Origin: Apoderus coryli
Lineage: Eukaryota > Arthropoda > Insecta > Coleoptera > Attelabidae
Reading direction: 5' to 3'
DNA length: 64,000 nucleotides
Assembly (NCBI GenBank): GCA_911728435.2
Contig: OU452209.1
Location: forward strand, 9,716,869 to 9,780,868
The position numbers and the translations under genes were made by a program. Under the pieces are notes generated by a model. It did not search any database. It was not told the origin of the DNA and saw only the letters and a program-made list of their open reading frames with translations. Positions 50,601 through 56,261 of the stretch are shown in pieces (positions within the stretch are counted from its first letter, which is position 1; every line of letters starts with the position of its first letter).

Positions 50601-53600
50601 TTCTATTGGGCAATCCTGATAGAATCTGATAAATACAAATTAATCCCTATAGCTTTTGCATTTGGATTTGCTTATAAAACCATATTAAAACGTTCTAAAT
50701 GTAAACAGGTTCTATTGGGCAATCCTGATAGAAACTGATAACTACAACTTAATCCCAATGGCTTTTGTATTTGGATTTGCTTATAAAACCATATTAAATC
50801 CGTTCTAAATGTAAACAGGTTCTATTGGGCAATCCTGATAGAATCTGATAAATACAAATTAATCCCAATAGCTTTTGCATTTGGATTTGCTTATAAAACC
50901 ATATTAAATCCGTTCTAAATGTAAACAGGTTCTATTGGGCAATCCTGATAGAATCTGATAAATACAAATTAATCCCTATAGCTTTTGCATTTGGATTTGC
51001 TTATAAAACCATATTAAAACGTTCTAAATGTAAACAGGTTCTAGTGGGCAATCCTGATAGAAACTGATAACTACAAATTAATCCCAATAGCTTTTGCATT
51101 TGGATTTGCTTATAAAACCATATTAAATCCGTTCTAAATGTAAACAGGTTCTATTGGGCAATCCTGATAGAATCTGATAAATACAAATTAATCCCAATAG
51201 CTTTTGCATTTGGATTTGCTTATAAAACCATATTAAATCCGTTCTAAATGTAAATAGGTTCTATTGGGCAATCCTGATAGAAACTGATAACTACAAATTA
51301 ATCCCAATAGCTTTTGCATTTGGATTTGCTTATAAAACCATATTAAATCCGTTCTAAATGTAAACAGGTTCTATTGGGCAATCCTGATAGAAACTGATAA
51401 CTACAAATTAATCCCAATAGCTTTTGCATTTGGATTTGCTTATAAAACCATATTAAATCCGTTCTAGATGTAAACAGGTTCTAGTGGGCAATCCTGATTC
51501 ATACTAATTATTTCAAATATGTTTTTAATTTGGAATTGCTGTTTCAAATACACACTATGAACCGTATTAATCCATATTAAATTTTTTTTTATATGGTTCT
51601 ATCTGGCATTTTCAACAGGGATGTAGTGATAAAAACACAAGTTACCTTTTTTAATTATTAATCAAGAGTTAATATTTATTTATAAATTTTGTTTTCATAT
51701 AATCTTTATGTTTACTACTGCACATCAAAATAATATATTATGATGTTATTTCTAATAAACATAACCTGCATACTTATTTTTTTTATTATAAAATTTGTAT
51801 TAGGCATAGTACTATAGTTTCAGATTTCAGTTTATTTTGTGTTTTATTGACCTTTTAGAGCAATATAATTGAGGCAATTATTGTTTAATTTGTTAAAGCT
51901 TCTTTGCATATTATAAAACCAGCTTTTTCTAAGTTGTTCAGCAATATTACCTAATATTACCTAAAATTACGTAATATTTCCAATGTTCTTACCAAAAAAT
52001 AAATTACCGGTAATTTTGCATCACTAACTATAATCAATAACATAATATGTAATCAGACTATTTGTACATGCGTGTGTTTTAAAAATGTATGTATATATTT
52101 AGGGTGCAACCTAAACAGCTCTCGTTTATACCCATCCCTCGTAATCCAGAGAATAGGTGTTCGACAAAAAAGTGACAACGGGGAAAAAATAACAGATATT
52201 TTATACCGACTAATGCACATATAGCACTCAAACAATATAATACACAAACACTACTTGTCCACTAGACGATTTTTGGTAAGAGAAATGTTGTAGTATTAAA
52301 AAATTAACTAATGATAGTTAGGATTAAGCATAACAATACAAAATTATAATAATTGAACTTTGTAAAACTATGGAAGGAAAAAAAAAGGGAAAAAAAAAGA
52401 AATATTATACAATATGTTATTTATTGCTTGCATAAAAATAATGTCATGTAACCTTTATGTAAATTGTTTGTACCTAACTGTTCATGTGTAAATTGTTTTT
52501 ATTATTTATTTTTAGTATTATATTACCTGAAGAAGGCAACAGATGTGCGTTGCCGAAACGTTGTTTTCTTACAAAATGTTTGGGCAATAAATAACAAGGC
52601 GTTATTTAACCTGTTGTGTAATTTGTGAGCCTCAAAAACTACAAATATAATTGATCCAATACCACCCGCAGCGCTGGCTGCGTTAACTACATCTGGTGTA
52701 AATATTGGTAGTTGTATAGAATGTTCTATTAATATCAATATTATAAATAAAAAAGAATAGTTACATATTTGTATTACAGTTTGGAATATTAGTAGTAGTA
52801 TATATTTGTAAAATAAACTATATTATCTTGCTTAGTATATGTTAGTTTTCATTAAATTAAAAGTATAATTTCAGTATGTTTTAATTCAAGCGATTGTTTC
52901 TTGCAATTTATTTTGCGCCCTAGTGTGCAAAATATTTAGCGCACTTTACCATGGGTAACGTGAAAAAATAGTGGCAATTAAAAAAACTGGCAGTTCGCAC
53001 ACTGACATTAGTATGAAACCATGGACATTTTTTGTCGACAGTTGTAGAAATAAAAAATTAAATATAAATTTCCACAATACATTATTTGGTAAACATGATG
53101 ATTTAGGTATAGGGCCATATAATGTCATTTTAAAGCATTTTACTTTCTCTTTCGAATTATATAGGGTGTCCTATTTGAGTAAAATGAATTTGCCTATTTT
53201 TATTAGTTAATTATTATAATACTGTAATTTGCGAACACCCTGTAACAGGGTGAGCCAACCGGTCAACGCCGTTTAATTTTCTACGGCGTTTTTAAATCAC
53301 TGGCAAAACTTCAACAATTTGTCCTTTCAAACAACGATATTACATTTTTTTTGCATACCTGTTTTTATCCGAAAAAGGAAAGTGTTAAGACAAAATACAT
53401 CAAAAGGGATAAGGAATCTAAAAAGGCAATACAATTCAGTATGTTTCGTTTGAATTAACAGAGTTGGTATCAACGTGAAAGTGTCCCAAACGTCAAAATA
53501 TTTCAGAAGTGTAGTAGAAATTTTACACATATTATGTAAGTAATCGAATTTTCTAAATAAGCGTATGTCTCGTTTTCCGTAAACGTCTAACCTACCATCG

Positions 53601-56104
53601 AGCGTGAATCATCGTGTATAAACCACTTTAATTACTCAGGCGTATGTATGGGCCCATAACCTGCTAAATTGTTCTTAGTTCTTATTAATGATAATAAGAT
53701 AACCGTTAGGTATACGTTAATTGAACAAAAATATGTATTTATTTGCAATAAGTAAAGCAACTAACTGACAATATTAAAAAACTGTATCTTGTTACTTCGA
53801 GATATAGAAGTTCCCTTTATTTTACACAAATGGCGACACTATACTAATATACAATATATTCTTATTTAAATACACAAAAATAAGACTATGGATTTCAACA
53901 GTTACAATTAATTTAATTTCTATTTTTTTTTAGACATCTCGACGTCCCTCGTCGGCCTAGCAATATTACATGTTCCTCTTCAGGCAGCTCTTATTTGGAG
54001 CGTCGTGATTCAGCTGTAGCTCTGGGATTCCCCGCTGTGCCAGCGCACAAATGCAAACCCAATCGTCGGCAATCATCACCATTGCCGGAAATTTACGATT
54101 TTTACTATCCGATTGATATACGTGTTACGCAACCAACACCTGGTGGATCTCCTTGTGGCAGTGATCGAGCGCTTTACGATCGAGTATCAAATCAAACGAA
54201 TTTAAAGCCGCGATTGGCACCGTTGGCTTCTATTAGTAGCTGTAATAGTTCATTAGGTTAGTATATTAGTAGTAGGTTAACATAATTTCAAATCGTGGCA
54301 CCCACAACCATAATCAAACAAATAACCTAGAAATAGAGGGTGTCACAAAAGTAAACCTCAAGTTTTGAAGGGCTGATGGACCCGTTTATGAGTGACCTTA
54401 ATATCAAAATATGTTATTAGTAAAAAGGTATGAGATTCCGAGATAGTGGAAAGCTGTAAAACTCTATACTACGAGATTTAGATTCACGGACACACATAGA
54501 CGCAAAAATTGAAAGGCATAACGATATATCTAAATCCAAAGCAAACCGAATTACATAGTTCTCATTATTACTTATATCGATATATGCACTGTGTAATTTT
54601 TTGCCAAATAATGTTGCATAAACATAGGGAAGACCGAGATTACTAAATCAAGTTTTATGGAGATAATAAGAGCTTATTCAAATAATAAGATGGCTTCATG
54701 AACATGCAATTTTGGTACTTCTCTTAATCAACGACCTCTTCTGCATTTCCACCTCAATGACGCAAAGTTACTCCCATCTACTTTTCAGTGTCTTATCCAA
54801 AAGGGCAATGTTTTACTTTCAGCATGTATCCGGATATCGCCACACAATTTCGTTATTCAAATGAACCATTCGTAAAACTTGTCGATTACCCGGCCAGAGA
54901 GTTTAATTTTTTTTATACAACTAAGTCAGTTTGGATGCACATATCTTTTGGAAAGAAACGTCTAAATCTCCACGAAATAAATTTAATAAATATCTCTAGG
55001 AGTCATTAATCAAAACACCATACATGTTTCGAAGCACAAAGCCTCGTCATGAGTGGTTCAGTTATGGGTGTTACAACTTTACTTTTGTGAGTTTTAGTCT
55101 TTTGAACTTAACTGGGTTATGCATTTCTTTTTTTTTTTTCTGTAAATGTTATTTTACCTTCACATAATTAGTTTAAATTTAGAATATTGTGCCAATAGGA
55201 ACTAGTAGATAGAATTCGAAAGCAAAGACAGAAATTGTACAAAATTACTTATGAGTTGCTTGTTACATAATGTAACAGGACTTTAAGTTATGTTGGAAAA
55301 TTGTTTCACACTACCATGCTTTCACCAGACGGGCTGTTTCGTTGATCTACAACTCATCAATGGTGATCGGCATGCACTGTGACCCAAATTTCCAACATTT
55401 ACGAAAAACTTATACTAGCACGAGAGATGAATGACAACAAAATGTTTTTGGCGACATCTAGTGTGGGCAGACAATATGCCCGGTGAAACAAAGTTCACAA
55501 ACGACAGGTGGACAAGAAGTAATAACTCCATTATATCCTATTGCCAACACTAGATACGCTCGAATTCTCTGGCGGGAGGCTTTATTTATGAGCTGCTTGT
55601 TACATAATGTAACAAGACTAAGTTATGTTGGAAAAATTACTTGTTGTCATGATTCTTATGTTACGGTCAAAAAAATATTAATATCGCCTTCAACTTAAAA
55701 TTATGATTACAGTTTTCTCATAAATTAGATAATCTCTACCAAAAAATCTTTCAGGTACAGATTATCCAGAATACGCAAGTCAATCCTACTCAGCAGCCGA
55801 TATTACATATCCAGACGAAGAAGATGAAAACACGGATAATGAAGTTGATCCTTTTTCAACGGACAGTGATGTAAACAGTGATGAGGGGGCTTGTTATGAT
55901 AAACGAACCACTCCACATTTGACTATATTATCAGATGACACTAATACGTCACCCACAACGATTGTTAGCGAAAAGGCAGTTGAGACCACACATGTAGTAA
56001 TTGCGTGTAGACCGCCATGTAATTTACCCAGTCCTATTGGATGCTGTATCGGTGGTAGTAGCGAAAGACTATCAGCTTCAAAGTTTAATTCCTCTTTAGT
56101 TTGT
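20236..56104 (+). CDS. Single-pass membrane protein gene of unknown function (four visible exons)
   Basis: Host gene assembled from exons 20236-20463, 27862-28181, 53934-54256 and 55755-56104 by splice sites and phases (0, 2 and 1 at the three junctions), giving about 406 residues. Start at 20236: an ATG just after the TTTAG acceptor and a short leader. The N-terminus is Ser/Thr-rich with an NIT glycosylation sequon. A hydrophobic segment (VRIAATLGSFFGLMVLLVLY, residues about 53-72) is followed by a basic YKSKSK stop-transfer. An acidic helix follows (VAEVEEEERQIQLALEV), then a long polar tail rich in Ser, Pro and Asp/Glu. No signal peptide, so the orientation is inferred. Codons are well balanced and no lesion is seen, which separates it from the repeats around it. 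The last exon ends at a GTAAGT donor, so the gene probably continues. Not recognised as a named family. Confidence 0.85.
20524..20870 (-). pseudogene. hAT-type transposase fragment (DUF4371 region)
   Basis: The minus frame reads GCFRALLRFRIDAGD, VQLAEHLTNTG and ISKIVGNVYEAELYSIIFDE, followed by TTDIS. This is the DUF4371-type start of the catalytic core in ZMYM/TTF-related hAT transposases, with the first catalytic Asp in the FDETTD block. It stops at 20524, and nothing else of the element was recognised. It lies 60 bp into the first intron of the membrane-protein gene, in the opposite orientation. Confidence 0.8.
20871..22858. other. Intronic AT-rich sequence
   Basis: No gene recognised; first-intron sequence of the membrane-protein gene. 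Confidence 0.45.
22859..24708. mobile_element. hAT-related element with arms of about 480 bp
   Basis: Inverted arms at about 22859-23340 and 24228-24708 are highly similar: ACTTTTTGCAGTTTTAAGAC, CTCAATACCCAAATACCCTG and TCGATTGGACGGATCATGAC are all mirrored. The roughly 890-bp core holds fragments of a TTF-zinc-finger transposase. Such long arms are far beyond the short termini usual for hAT elements and suggest a foldback rearrangement. No target duplication was resolved. Confidence 0.8.
23519..24020 (+). pseudogene. TTF-type zinc-finger transposase fragment
   Basis: An ATG at 23519 opens a 53-codon frame (MSSKRVANNILNYFKNQEQW and on) ending TAA at 23678-23680. After it, KIETILDITKYNLLKNHWIPEP, a stop, and KRRPKYTELRKIEWLVFS-like sequence with KVFFVKYC match the TTF-type zinc finger of ZMYM-related hAT transposases. 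Several stops break it and the catalytic domain is missing. Confidence 0.7.
24709..25349. other. Intronic AT-rich sequence
   Basis: No gene or clear repeat recognised. Confidence 0.4.
25350..25865. repeat. Inverted pair of Penelope-type terminal repeats
   Basis: 25360-25480 and 25745-25860 are imperfect reverse complements (CAGACATGTTTCGATCATAC against GTCCGAAACATGTCTGCAG; TTTGCGTACTGAAATTT in both). The first copy, read on the minus strand, contains CTGAAGA, a short spacer and GAAAC, the order of a hammerhead core. The assignment to a Penelope-type terminal repeat rests on this similarity only. Confidence 0.5.
25866..27085. other. Intronic repeat-derived sequence
   Basis: No gene. 26120-26160 and 26815-26865 share a degenerate motif (CAGATTTTAACCAAATTTTGTA type), and 26290-26320 shares CACATTGGCGTTCGAAAAGA with the Crypton-linked inverted repeat at 32440 and 37370. 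Confidence 0.45.
27086..27579. mobile_element. Small element with 32-bp perfect terminal inverted repeats
   Basis: 27086-27117 and 27548-27579 are exact reverse complements (core AATGGCAAAGCGGACTA). The 494-bp unit contains a 92-codon frame at 27210-27488 with a hydrophobic N-terminus, but nothing identifies it as a real protein. It looks like a MITE; the superfamily was not determined. Confidence 0.7.
27862..28181 (+). CDS. Membrane-protein exon 2
   Basis: Acceptor TTTTTAG, donor GTATAT. Encodes the acidic helix (AAVAEVEEEERQIQLALEV) and a polar segment (MPPGWSKHAKRFSSIAGY, DEDSPPEDVGSFYDE). Ends in phase 2. Confidence 0.87.
28290..29990. repeat. Two tandem copies of a Penelope-like terminal repeat (about 830-900 bp)
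   Basis: 28300-28920 recurs at 29200-29760 (ATAGTCAA...TTTAA, CTGTACTGTTGTTA, TTTTATTTATTTTAATT, AAGTTGGTCTGAAG, TCGACATATGATTTATTCAAA). Each copy has CTGAAG...GCGAAACG or a decayed version of it. The sequence after each copy (28980-29160 and 29820-29960) also matches. No intact frame. Confidence 0.65.
30490..31262 (-). pseudogene. Jockey-type LINE reverse transcriptase relic
   Basis: Minus-strand remnant of a non-LTR retrotransposon. 31262-31044 encodes NQGSVPQGSNLGTLMFNLFC and LTYYADALRFF, the decayed fourth and catalytic RT blocks; the second catalytic Asp is replaced (YADA for YADD). After several breaks, 30729-30490 encodes LARRRDIYAVAFLYKLLHSN, typical of the region past the RT in Jockey-like LINEs. 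The endonuclease domain and N-terminal RT are missing. Confidence 0.78.
31263..31514. repeat. Short repeat at the left edge of the inverted duplication
   Basis: 31405-31505 (TTTCTTGGGGTGTTCGGTTC, ATTCCTCTTTACACACTTC) is the reverse complement of about 34850-34950, in the spacer between the two arms. Probably a Penelope-type terminal repeat. Confidence 0.55.
31549..31860 (-). pseudogene. Crypton-type tyrosine recombinase, N-terminal half (left copy)
   Basis: The minus strand encodes the same MSVGYHAKKSKILTRDEI start and GISGACRLEELSKM box as the right copy at 37957-38345. The MGISGACR block carries the first catalytic Arg. The frame is broken in the middle and the arm ends before the HxxR/Tyr half. 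Confidence 0.7.
33120..33497 (-). CDS. TFIIS N-terminal (LW) domain protein, 125 aa
   Basis: Intact frame from ATG at 33497 to TAA at 33120. Residues about 20-75 resemble the N-terminal helical bundle of TFIIS, Elongin A and Med26 (LKKLDSLPETARHLEDTEIG, RTVNEL, then TKLVVKWKKMFAKE), a domain that binds elongation or Mediator factors. A basic stretch follows (KKSRKRRHPNRPKSGKVETK), probably a nuclear localisation signal, and then an acidic tail (DEEEEEKK). It lacks the rest of TFIIS or Elongin A. A TATA box on the minus strand at 33563-33570 lies about 70 bp upstream. It is linked to a Crypton recombinase in both arms, so it may be an element-borne gene or a captured host gene. No intron is seen. 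Confidence 0.8.
   Translation of the reverse strand: MAQAMIKDKTYKYEVQYKFATEEILACLKKLDSLPETARHLEDTEIGRTVNELCLFDGELDSKATKLVVKWKKMFAKERNLPLPPEVVEAQEKKSRKRRHPNRPKSGKVETKLLRVFDEEEEEKK
34487..34738. repeat. Near-perfect palindrome with 118-bp arms
   Basis: Arms 34487-34605 and 34621-34738 are reverse complements with a single 1-base indel in an A run. The 15-base spacer is GAATACTTCCAACAC. No coding content. It sits between the two arms of the larger inverted duplication. Confidence 0.9.
34739..34975 (+). repeat. Penelope-type terminal repeat fragment with hammerhead-like core
   Basis: Contains CTGAAGA, a perfect 7-bp stem and GAAACG (34786-34815). 34848-34950 matches the inverse of 31405-31505. 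Confidence 0.55.
34786..34813 (+). ncRNA. Hammerhead-ribozyme-like core
   Basis: CTGAAGA (34786-34792), stem GTTACTA/TAGTAAC (34794-34800 and 34803-34809), then GAAA (34810-34813), the conserved order of a hammerhead core with stem II. Such ribozymes are known in Penelope-like terminal repeats. Stems I and III and the cleavage site could not be confirmed by eye. Confidence 0.45.
34976..35241 (+). pseudogene. BEL/Pao pol fragment
   Basis: Encodes WSHPLPPNIATKNWN-like sequence and LQLHGFSDDSTLAYCA, the RNase H-like start also seen at 340-380. It ends abruptly at 35241, where the right arm begins. Only about 260 bp remain. Confidence 0.75.
35575..35656. repeat. TA microsatellite
   Basis: Two (TA)n runs separated by TTTTTTTTTGTA. 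The matching place in the left arm (about 34146-34162) has only a short run, so the expansion came after the duplication. Confidence 0.95.
35764..35804. mobile_element. 25-bp palindromic micro-insertion with 8-bp target duplication
   Basis: ATTAAAAC at 35764-35771 and again at 35797-35804 flanks a 25-base palindrome, CACAGATCTAG-AAA-CTAGATCTGTG. The left arm of the inverted duplication has one ATTAAAAC and no palindrome, so it is the empty site. The 8-bp duplication suggests a hAT-type remnant with its two ends joined. Confidence 0.8.
36265..36272 (+). promoter_or_regulatory. TATA box candidate for the TFIIS-type gene, right copy
   Basis: TATAAATA 66 bases before the ATG and preserved in the left arm at 33563-33570. 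Core-promoter position is inferred. Confidence 0.5.
36338..36715 (+). pseudogene. TFIIS N-terminal domain gene, right copy, frameshifted
   Basis: Nearly identical to the intact copy at 33120-33497. One T is missing in GAGC(T)TGACAG near 36515, shifting the frame at residue about 59 so that it ends early at 36542-36544. The remainder, including the basic and acidic tail, is still readable in another frame up to about 36715. Confidence 0.85.
37957..38655 (+). pseudogene. Crypton-type tyrosine recombinase (right copy, interrupted)
   Basis: Probable DNA-only tyrosine recombinase of the Crypton group. MSVGYHAKKSKILTRDEIYK opens at about 37957. A possible small intron (about 38052-38115) precedes LLIMGISGACRLEELSKMTV with the first catalytic Arg. 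After a break near 38346, 38435-38525 encodes TGHCFSRTSPTLLANAGG and SLKRHGG, the HxxR and H/W region, here altered. A 1-base loss near 38540 precedes SFTVAEGYVEASI, whose Tyr is the likely nucleophile. The gene continues at 52651 beyond a 14-kb insertion. The TFIIS-type gene lies upstream on the same strand. Placement in Crypton rather than another YR group is by motif memory. Confidence 0.75.
38656..38667. repeat. Target duplication of the Penelope insertion, left copy
   Basis: ACTACAAATATA here and at 52639-52650; joining the two flanks restores a continuous recombinase frame. Confidence 0.8.
38729..38925 (-). repeat. Penelope terminal repeat, left, inverted
   Basis: Reverse complement of 52435-52634. 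It carries the hammerhead-like core on the minus strand (CTGAAGA at 38834-38828, GAAA at 38806-38803). Confidence 0.85.
38933..39817 (+). pseudogene. Penelope RT C-terminal part plus GIY-YIG endonuclease (5'-truncated)
   Basis: Uninterrupted frame with no proper start, ending TAA at 39815-39817. It begins at the catalytic RT motif (FYRYVDDCIALV, residues about 2-13) and continues through NTLSFLDLKI and FFSNHPLNQK, the thumb region of Penelope RTs. The GIY-YIG nuclease domain follows (HVVYKIPWKDCDATYIGQTK, then LGKRLSNHK; residues about 195-225), then HCESLKHQFDF and REILEMIHIKK. That nuclease nicks target DNA for reverse transcription. Most of the RT (fingers and palm) is missing, so the copy is dead, but no stop or frameshift lies in what is left, which suggests a young insertion. 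Confidence 0.92.
40625..42300. repeat. Left subterminal tandem array, 182-bp unit, about nine copies
   Basis: The word AAATTACCATGGAACGAATT recurs exactly every 182 bases from about 40663 to 42136. Units are almost identical; the first and last are diverged. Near-identity implies recent amplification or homogenisation. Confidence 0.95.
42475..42912. mobile_element. MITE with GGGTTATTCTTTCGTA termini
   Basis: GGGTTATTCTTTCGTA at 42475-42490 is mirrored by TACGAAAGAATAACCC at 42897-42912, followed inward by TGAACAA-type matches. 438 bp, no coding frame. TA-rich flanks hint at a TA target. Confidence 0.75.
42913..44234. other. Non-coding region upstream of the DUF4806 gene
   Basis: No gene. 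43480-43640 is dense in ACGTCA/TGACGT and CACGTG-like words (AACGTGAAAATGACG, AAAAGTGACGTAATTAATC, TTTTTCACGTCATTTTTGTG), perhaps a small inserted repeat. The gene promoter probably lies in 43900-44230 but no TATA box is clear. Confidence 0.45.
44235..45833 (+). pseudogene. DUF4806-type protein gene, six exons, one frameshift
   Basis: Exons 44235-44432, 44573-44782, 44943-45089, 45160-45368, 45421-45583 and 45724-45833 (TAG) join with agreeing phases, about 345 codons. The start (MPYIGVQFKIDESIAVISKT) and then CFWPPYK and DWKTYEINKYYFEF are the N-terminal pattern usual in insect DUF4806 proteins. The C-terminal exons (GGRDLTNKTNNVLKTLL, FYGKRLNKKVFND, then IENIIKVWLKHAPQR) match the DUF4806 domain itself. 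The middle has a short coiled coil (KKLLDTVIHIKQQNKQILSL). A 1-base shift lies inside exon 1 near 44320, between the two N-terminal motifs; everything else is clean. The function is unknown; these proteins are numerous in insects and often sit in mobile DNA. Here it is the central gene of the element. Confidence 0.78.
45796..46503 (+). CDS. Transposase-related ORF, probably truncated
   Basis: 235-codon frame overlapping the end of the DUF4806 gene. The start may be 45796 or the next Met at 45817. The N-terminus has RRQLQRRVREDINNILAEV, resembling the basic start of a family of insect and cnidarian transposase-domain proteins. The C-terminal part (FKSWVIPWTINHNIPKCAVT, LPLDSRTILKTPRNR, NGEFCYLGLESN, then FNIDGIPLFNSSNIQFWPIL) matches the region before the catalytic core. 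It stops at TAA just after GLIKKLKC, where relatives continue for several hundred residues. It has no internal stop. Probably the remains of the transposase of this element; the match is from memory of the motif. Confidence 0.6.
   Translation: MHRKDLRMQPNSSGRKVKNVVGRRQLQRRVREDINNILAEVRNNNNTVCNLIIRSNSCLESQHDIETVRSSFNNTNNCVIEKNVINQVDTDTIYDEDELSIISGVRDTINDFNEINTDFLTDFKSWVIPWTINHNIPKCAVTDMLKFLSKHHPNLPLDSRTILKTPRNRVVNVLNNGEFCYLGLESNIKNRLLETYIGNLENLIEVSFNIDGIPLFNSSNIQFWPILGLIKKLKC
46719..46758. repeat. Perfect 18-bp hairpin
   Basis: AGAAACTGTGTTCTTGGT, loop CCTT, then the exact complement. Not followed by a clear T run. Confidence 0.85.
47322..47347 (+). ncRNA. Hammerhead-like core, degenerate
   Basis: ATGATGA, a stem of GAGTGTA against TACTCTC with one mismatch, then GAAACG. 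The first core base is A where C is expected. Probably an old Penelope or retrozyme fragment. Confidence 0.3.
48945..51515. repeat. Right subterminal tandem array, about 110-bp unit, about 23 copies
   Basis: The words CCGTTCTAAATGTAAACAGG and GGGCAATCCTGATAGAA recur about every 110 bases, with shorter units lacking the GCATTT block. Higher-order blocks are visible: runs of several units repeat as a set (compare 49260-49500 with 49580-49820 and 50280-50580 with 50700-50900). Units differ from those of the left array. Confidence 0.95.
52435..52634 (+). repeat. Penelope terminal repeat, right
   Basis: Inverse of 38729-38925. It begins near ATGTAACCTTTATGTAAATT and ends TTTGTGAGCCTC. Contains the hammerhead-like core at 52527-52558. 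Confidence 0.85.
52527..52558 (+). ncRNA. Hammerhead-ribozyme-like core in Penelope terminal repeat
   Basis: CTGAAGA (52527-52533), perfect stem GGCAAC/GTTGCC (52535-52540 and 52549-52554), then GAAA (52555-52558). Hammerhead ribozymes are known in Penelope-like terminal repeats. Stems I and III were not resolved, so activity is unproven. Confidence 0.5.
52651..52761 (+). pseudogene. Crypton-type recombinase, C-terminal end beyond the insertion
   Basis: Continues the frame broken at 38655 with IDPIPPAALAALTTSGVNIG and SCIECS, then an Ile/Asn-rich tail ending TAG at 52759-52761. The match of frame across the 12-bp duplication supports a single gene split by the Penelope insertion. Confidence 0.72.
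52762..53933. other. Intronic sequence before exon 3
   Basis: 52970-53200 has an open frame (MAIKKTGSSHTDISMKPWTF and on) with no recognised relatives; probably repeat-derived. Nothing else seen. Confidence 0.4.
53934..54256 (+). CDS. Membrane-protein exon 3
   Basis: Acceptor TTTTTTTTTAG, donor GTTAGT. Polar segment with HLDVPRRPSNITCSSSGSSY, SPLPEIYDFYYPIDIR and TPGGSPCGSD. Enters in phase 2 and ends in phase 1. Confidence 0.87.
54257..55244. other. Intronic sequence
   Basis: No gene. 55020-55060 carries TTTCGAAGC...CTCGTCATGAGTGG, another inverted hammerhead-like string next to GTACATGT-type words. Confidence 0.4.
55245..55640. repeat. Rep-A repeat, fragment 4 (near-complete copy)
   Basis: Reverse complement of 5628-5980. 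It has the palindrome TTGTTACATAATGTAACA at both ends (about 55258 and 55600) and the core CCAGACGGGCTGTTTCG...GGTGATCGGC. Confidence 0.7.
55755..56104 (+). CDS. Membrane-protein exon 4
   Basis: Acceptor TCTTTCAG, donor GTAAGT. Encodes TDYPEYASQSYSAADITYPD, an acidic stretch, and a Cys-rich end (ACRPPCNLPSPIGCCIGG, then SLVC) that could be lipid-modified or metal-binding. Ends in phase 0, so a further exon or a stop just downstream is expected but not identified. Confidence 0.85.
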
Positions 56105-56261
56105 GTAAGTATTCAAAATATTGGAAGAAATAATTAGTAAAATTGTAACCTGACAATTTACATATTTCGTACCTACATGAAAACTAGTGGGATTAAACCT
56201 TTAAAATCTATATTTAGGTATATACAGTGGCTGCTATTTCTGGAATTACTTATATGGAATT

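Larger units (their letters stand above)
40352..51622 (+). mobile_element. 11.3-kb DNA element with subterminal arrays, DUF4806 gene and transposase-like ORF
   Basis: Terminal inverted repeats start ATCCCTGTTGAAAAT at 40352 and, in reverse, at 51622; about 32 of the first 36 bases match. The flanking 8 bases (TTTGTGAT and GTAGTGAT) match at 6 of 8, a possible decayed duplication. Inside each end is a long tandem array: 182-bp units on the left, about 110-bp units on the right. Both arrays are full of TTGGTTT/CAATATGGATT-type or CCAATAGCTTTTGCATTTGG-type words. The centre holds a six-exon DUF4806-type gene and a truncated ORF with the IDGIPLFNSSNIQFWPILG motif. The superfamily could not be fixed. 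Confidence 0.8.
39819..52026. mobile_element. hAT-like element split by a larger insertion
   Basis: Starts TAGTGATGCA and ends TGCATCACTA, a hAT-type 10-bp terminal repeat, with an exact 8-bp target duplication ACTATAAT at 39811-39818 and 52027-52034. Terminal regions are rich in GGTAATATT and TTACC words. Its own sequence is only about 530 bp on the left and 400 bp on the right, with no transposase frame recognised, so it was non-autonomous before the 11.3-kb element entered. Confidence 0.9.
38668..52638 (+). mobile_element. Penelope-like retroelement, itself interrupted
   Basis: Inserted into the recombinase C-terminal coding region with a 12-bp duplication (38656-38667 and 52639-52650). 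Nearly identical terminal repeats stand in inverted orientation at about 38729-38925 and 52435-52634. The coding remnant (38933-39817) holds the end of the RT and a GIY-YIG endonuclease. Inverted terminal repeats, 5' truncation and a GIY-YIG domain are all usual for Penelope elements. The interval 39819-52026 is a later hAT insertion. Confidence 0.88.

Noticed and set aside
48945..51515. Centromeric satellite
   Set aside because: The array is bounded by the terminal inverted repeat of a single element and is only 2.6 kb long.
52971..53210. 79-codon plus-strand ORF before exon 3
   Set aside because: No motif, no splice support and not continuous in phase with the host exons.
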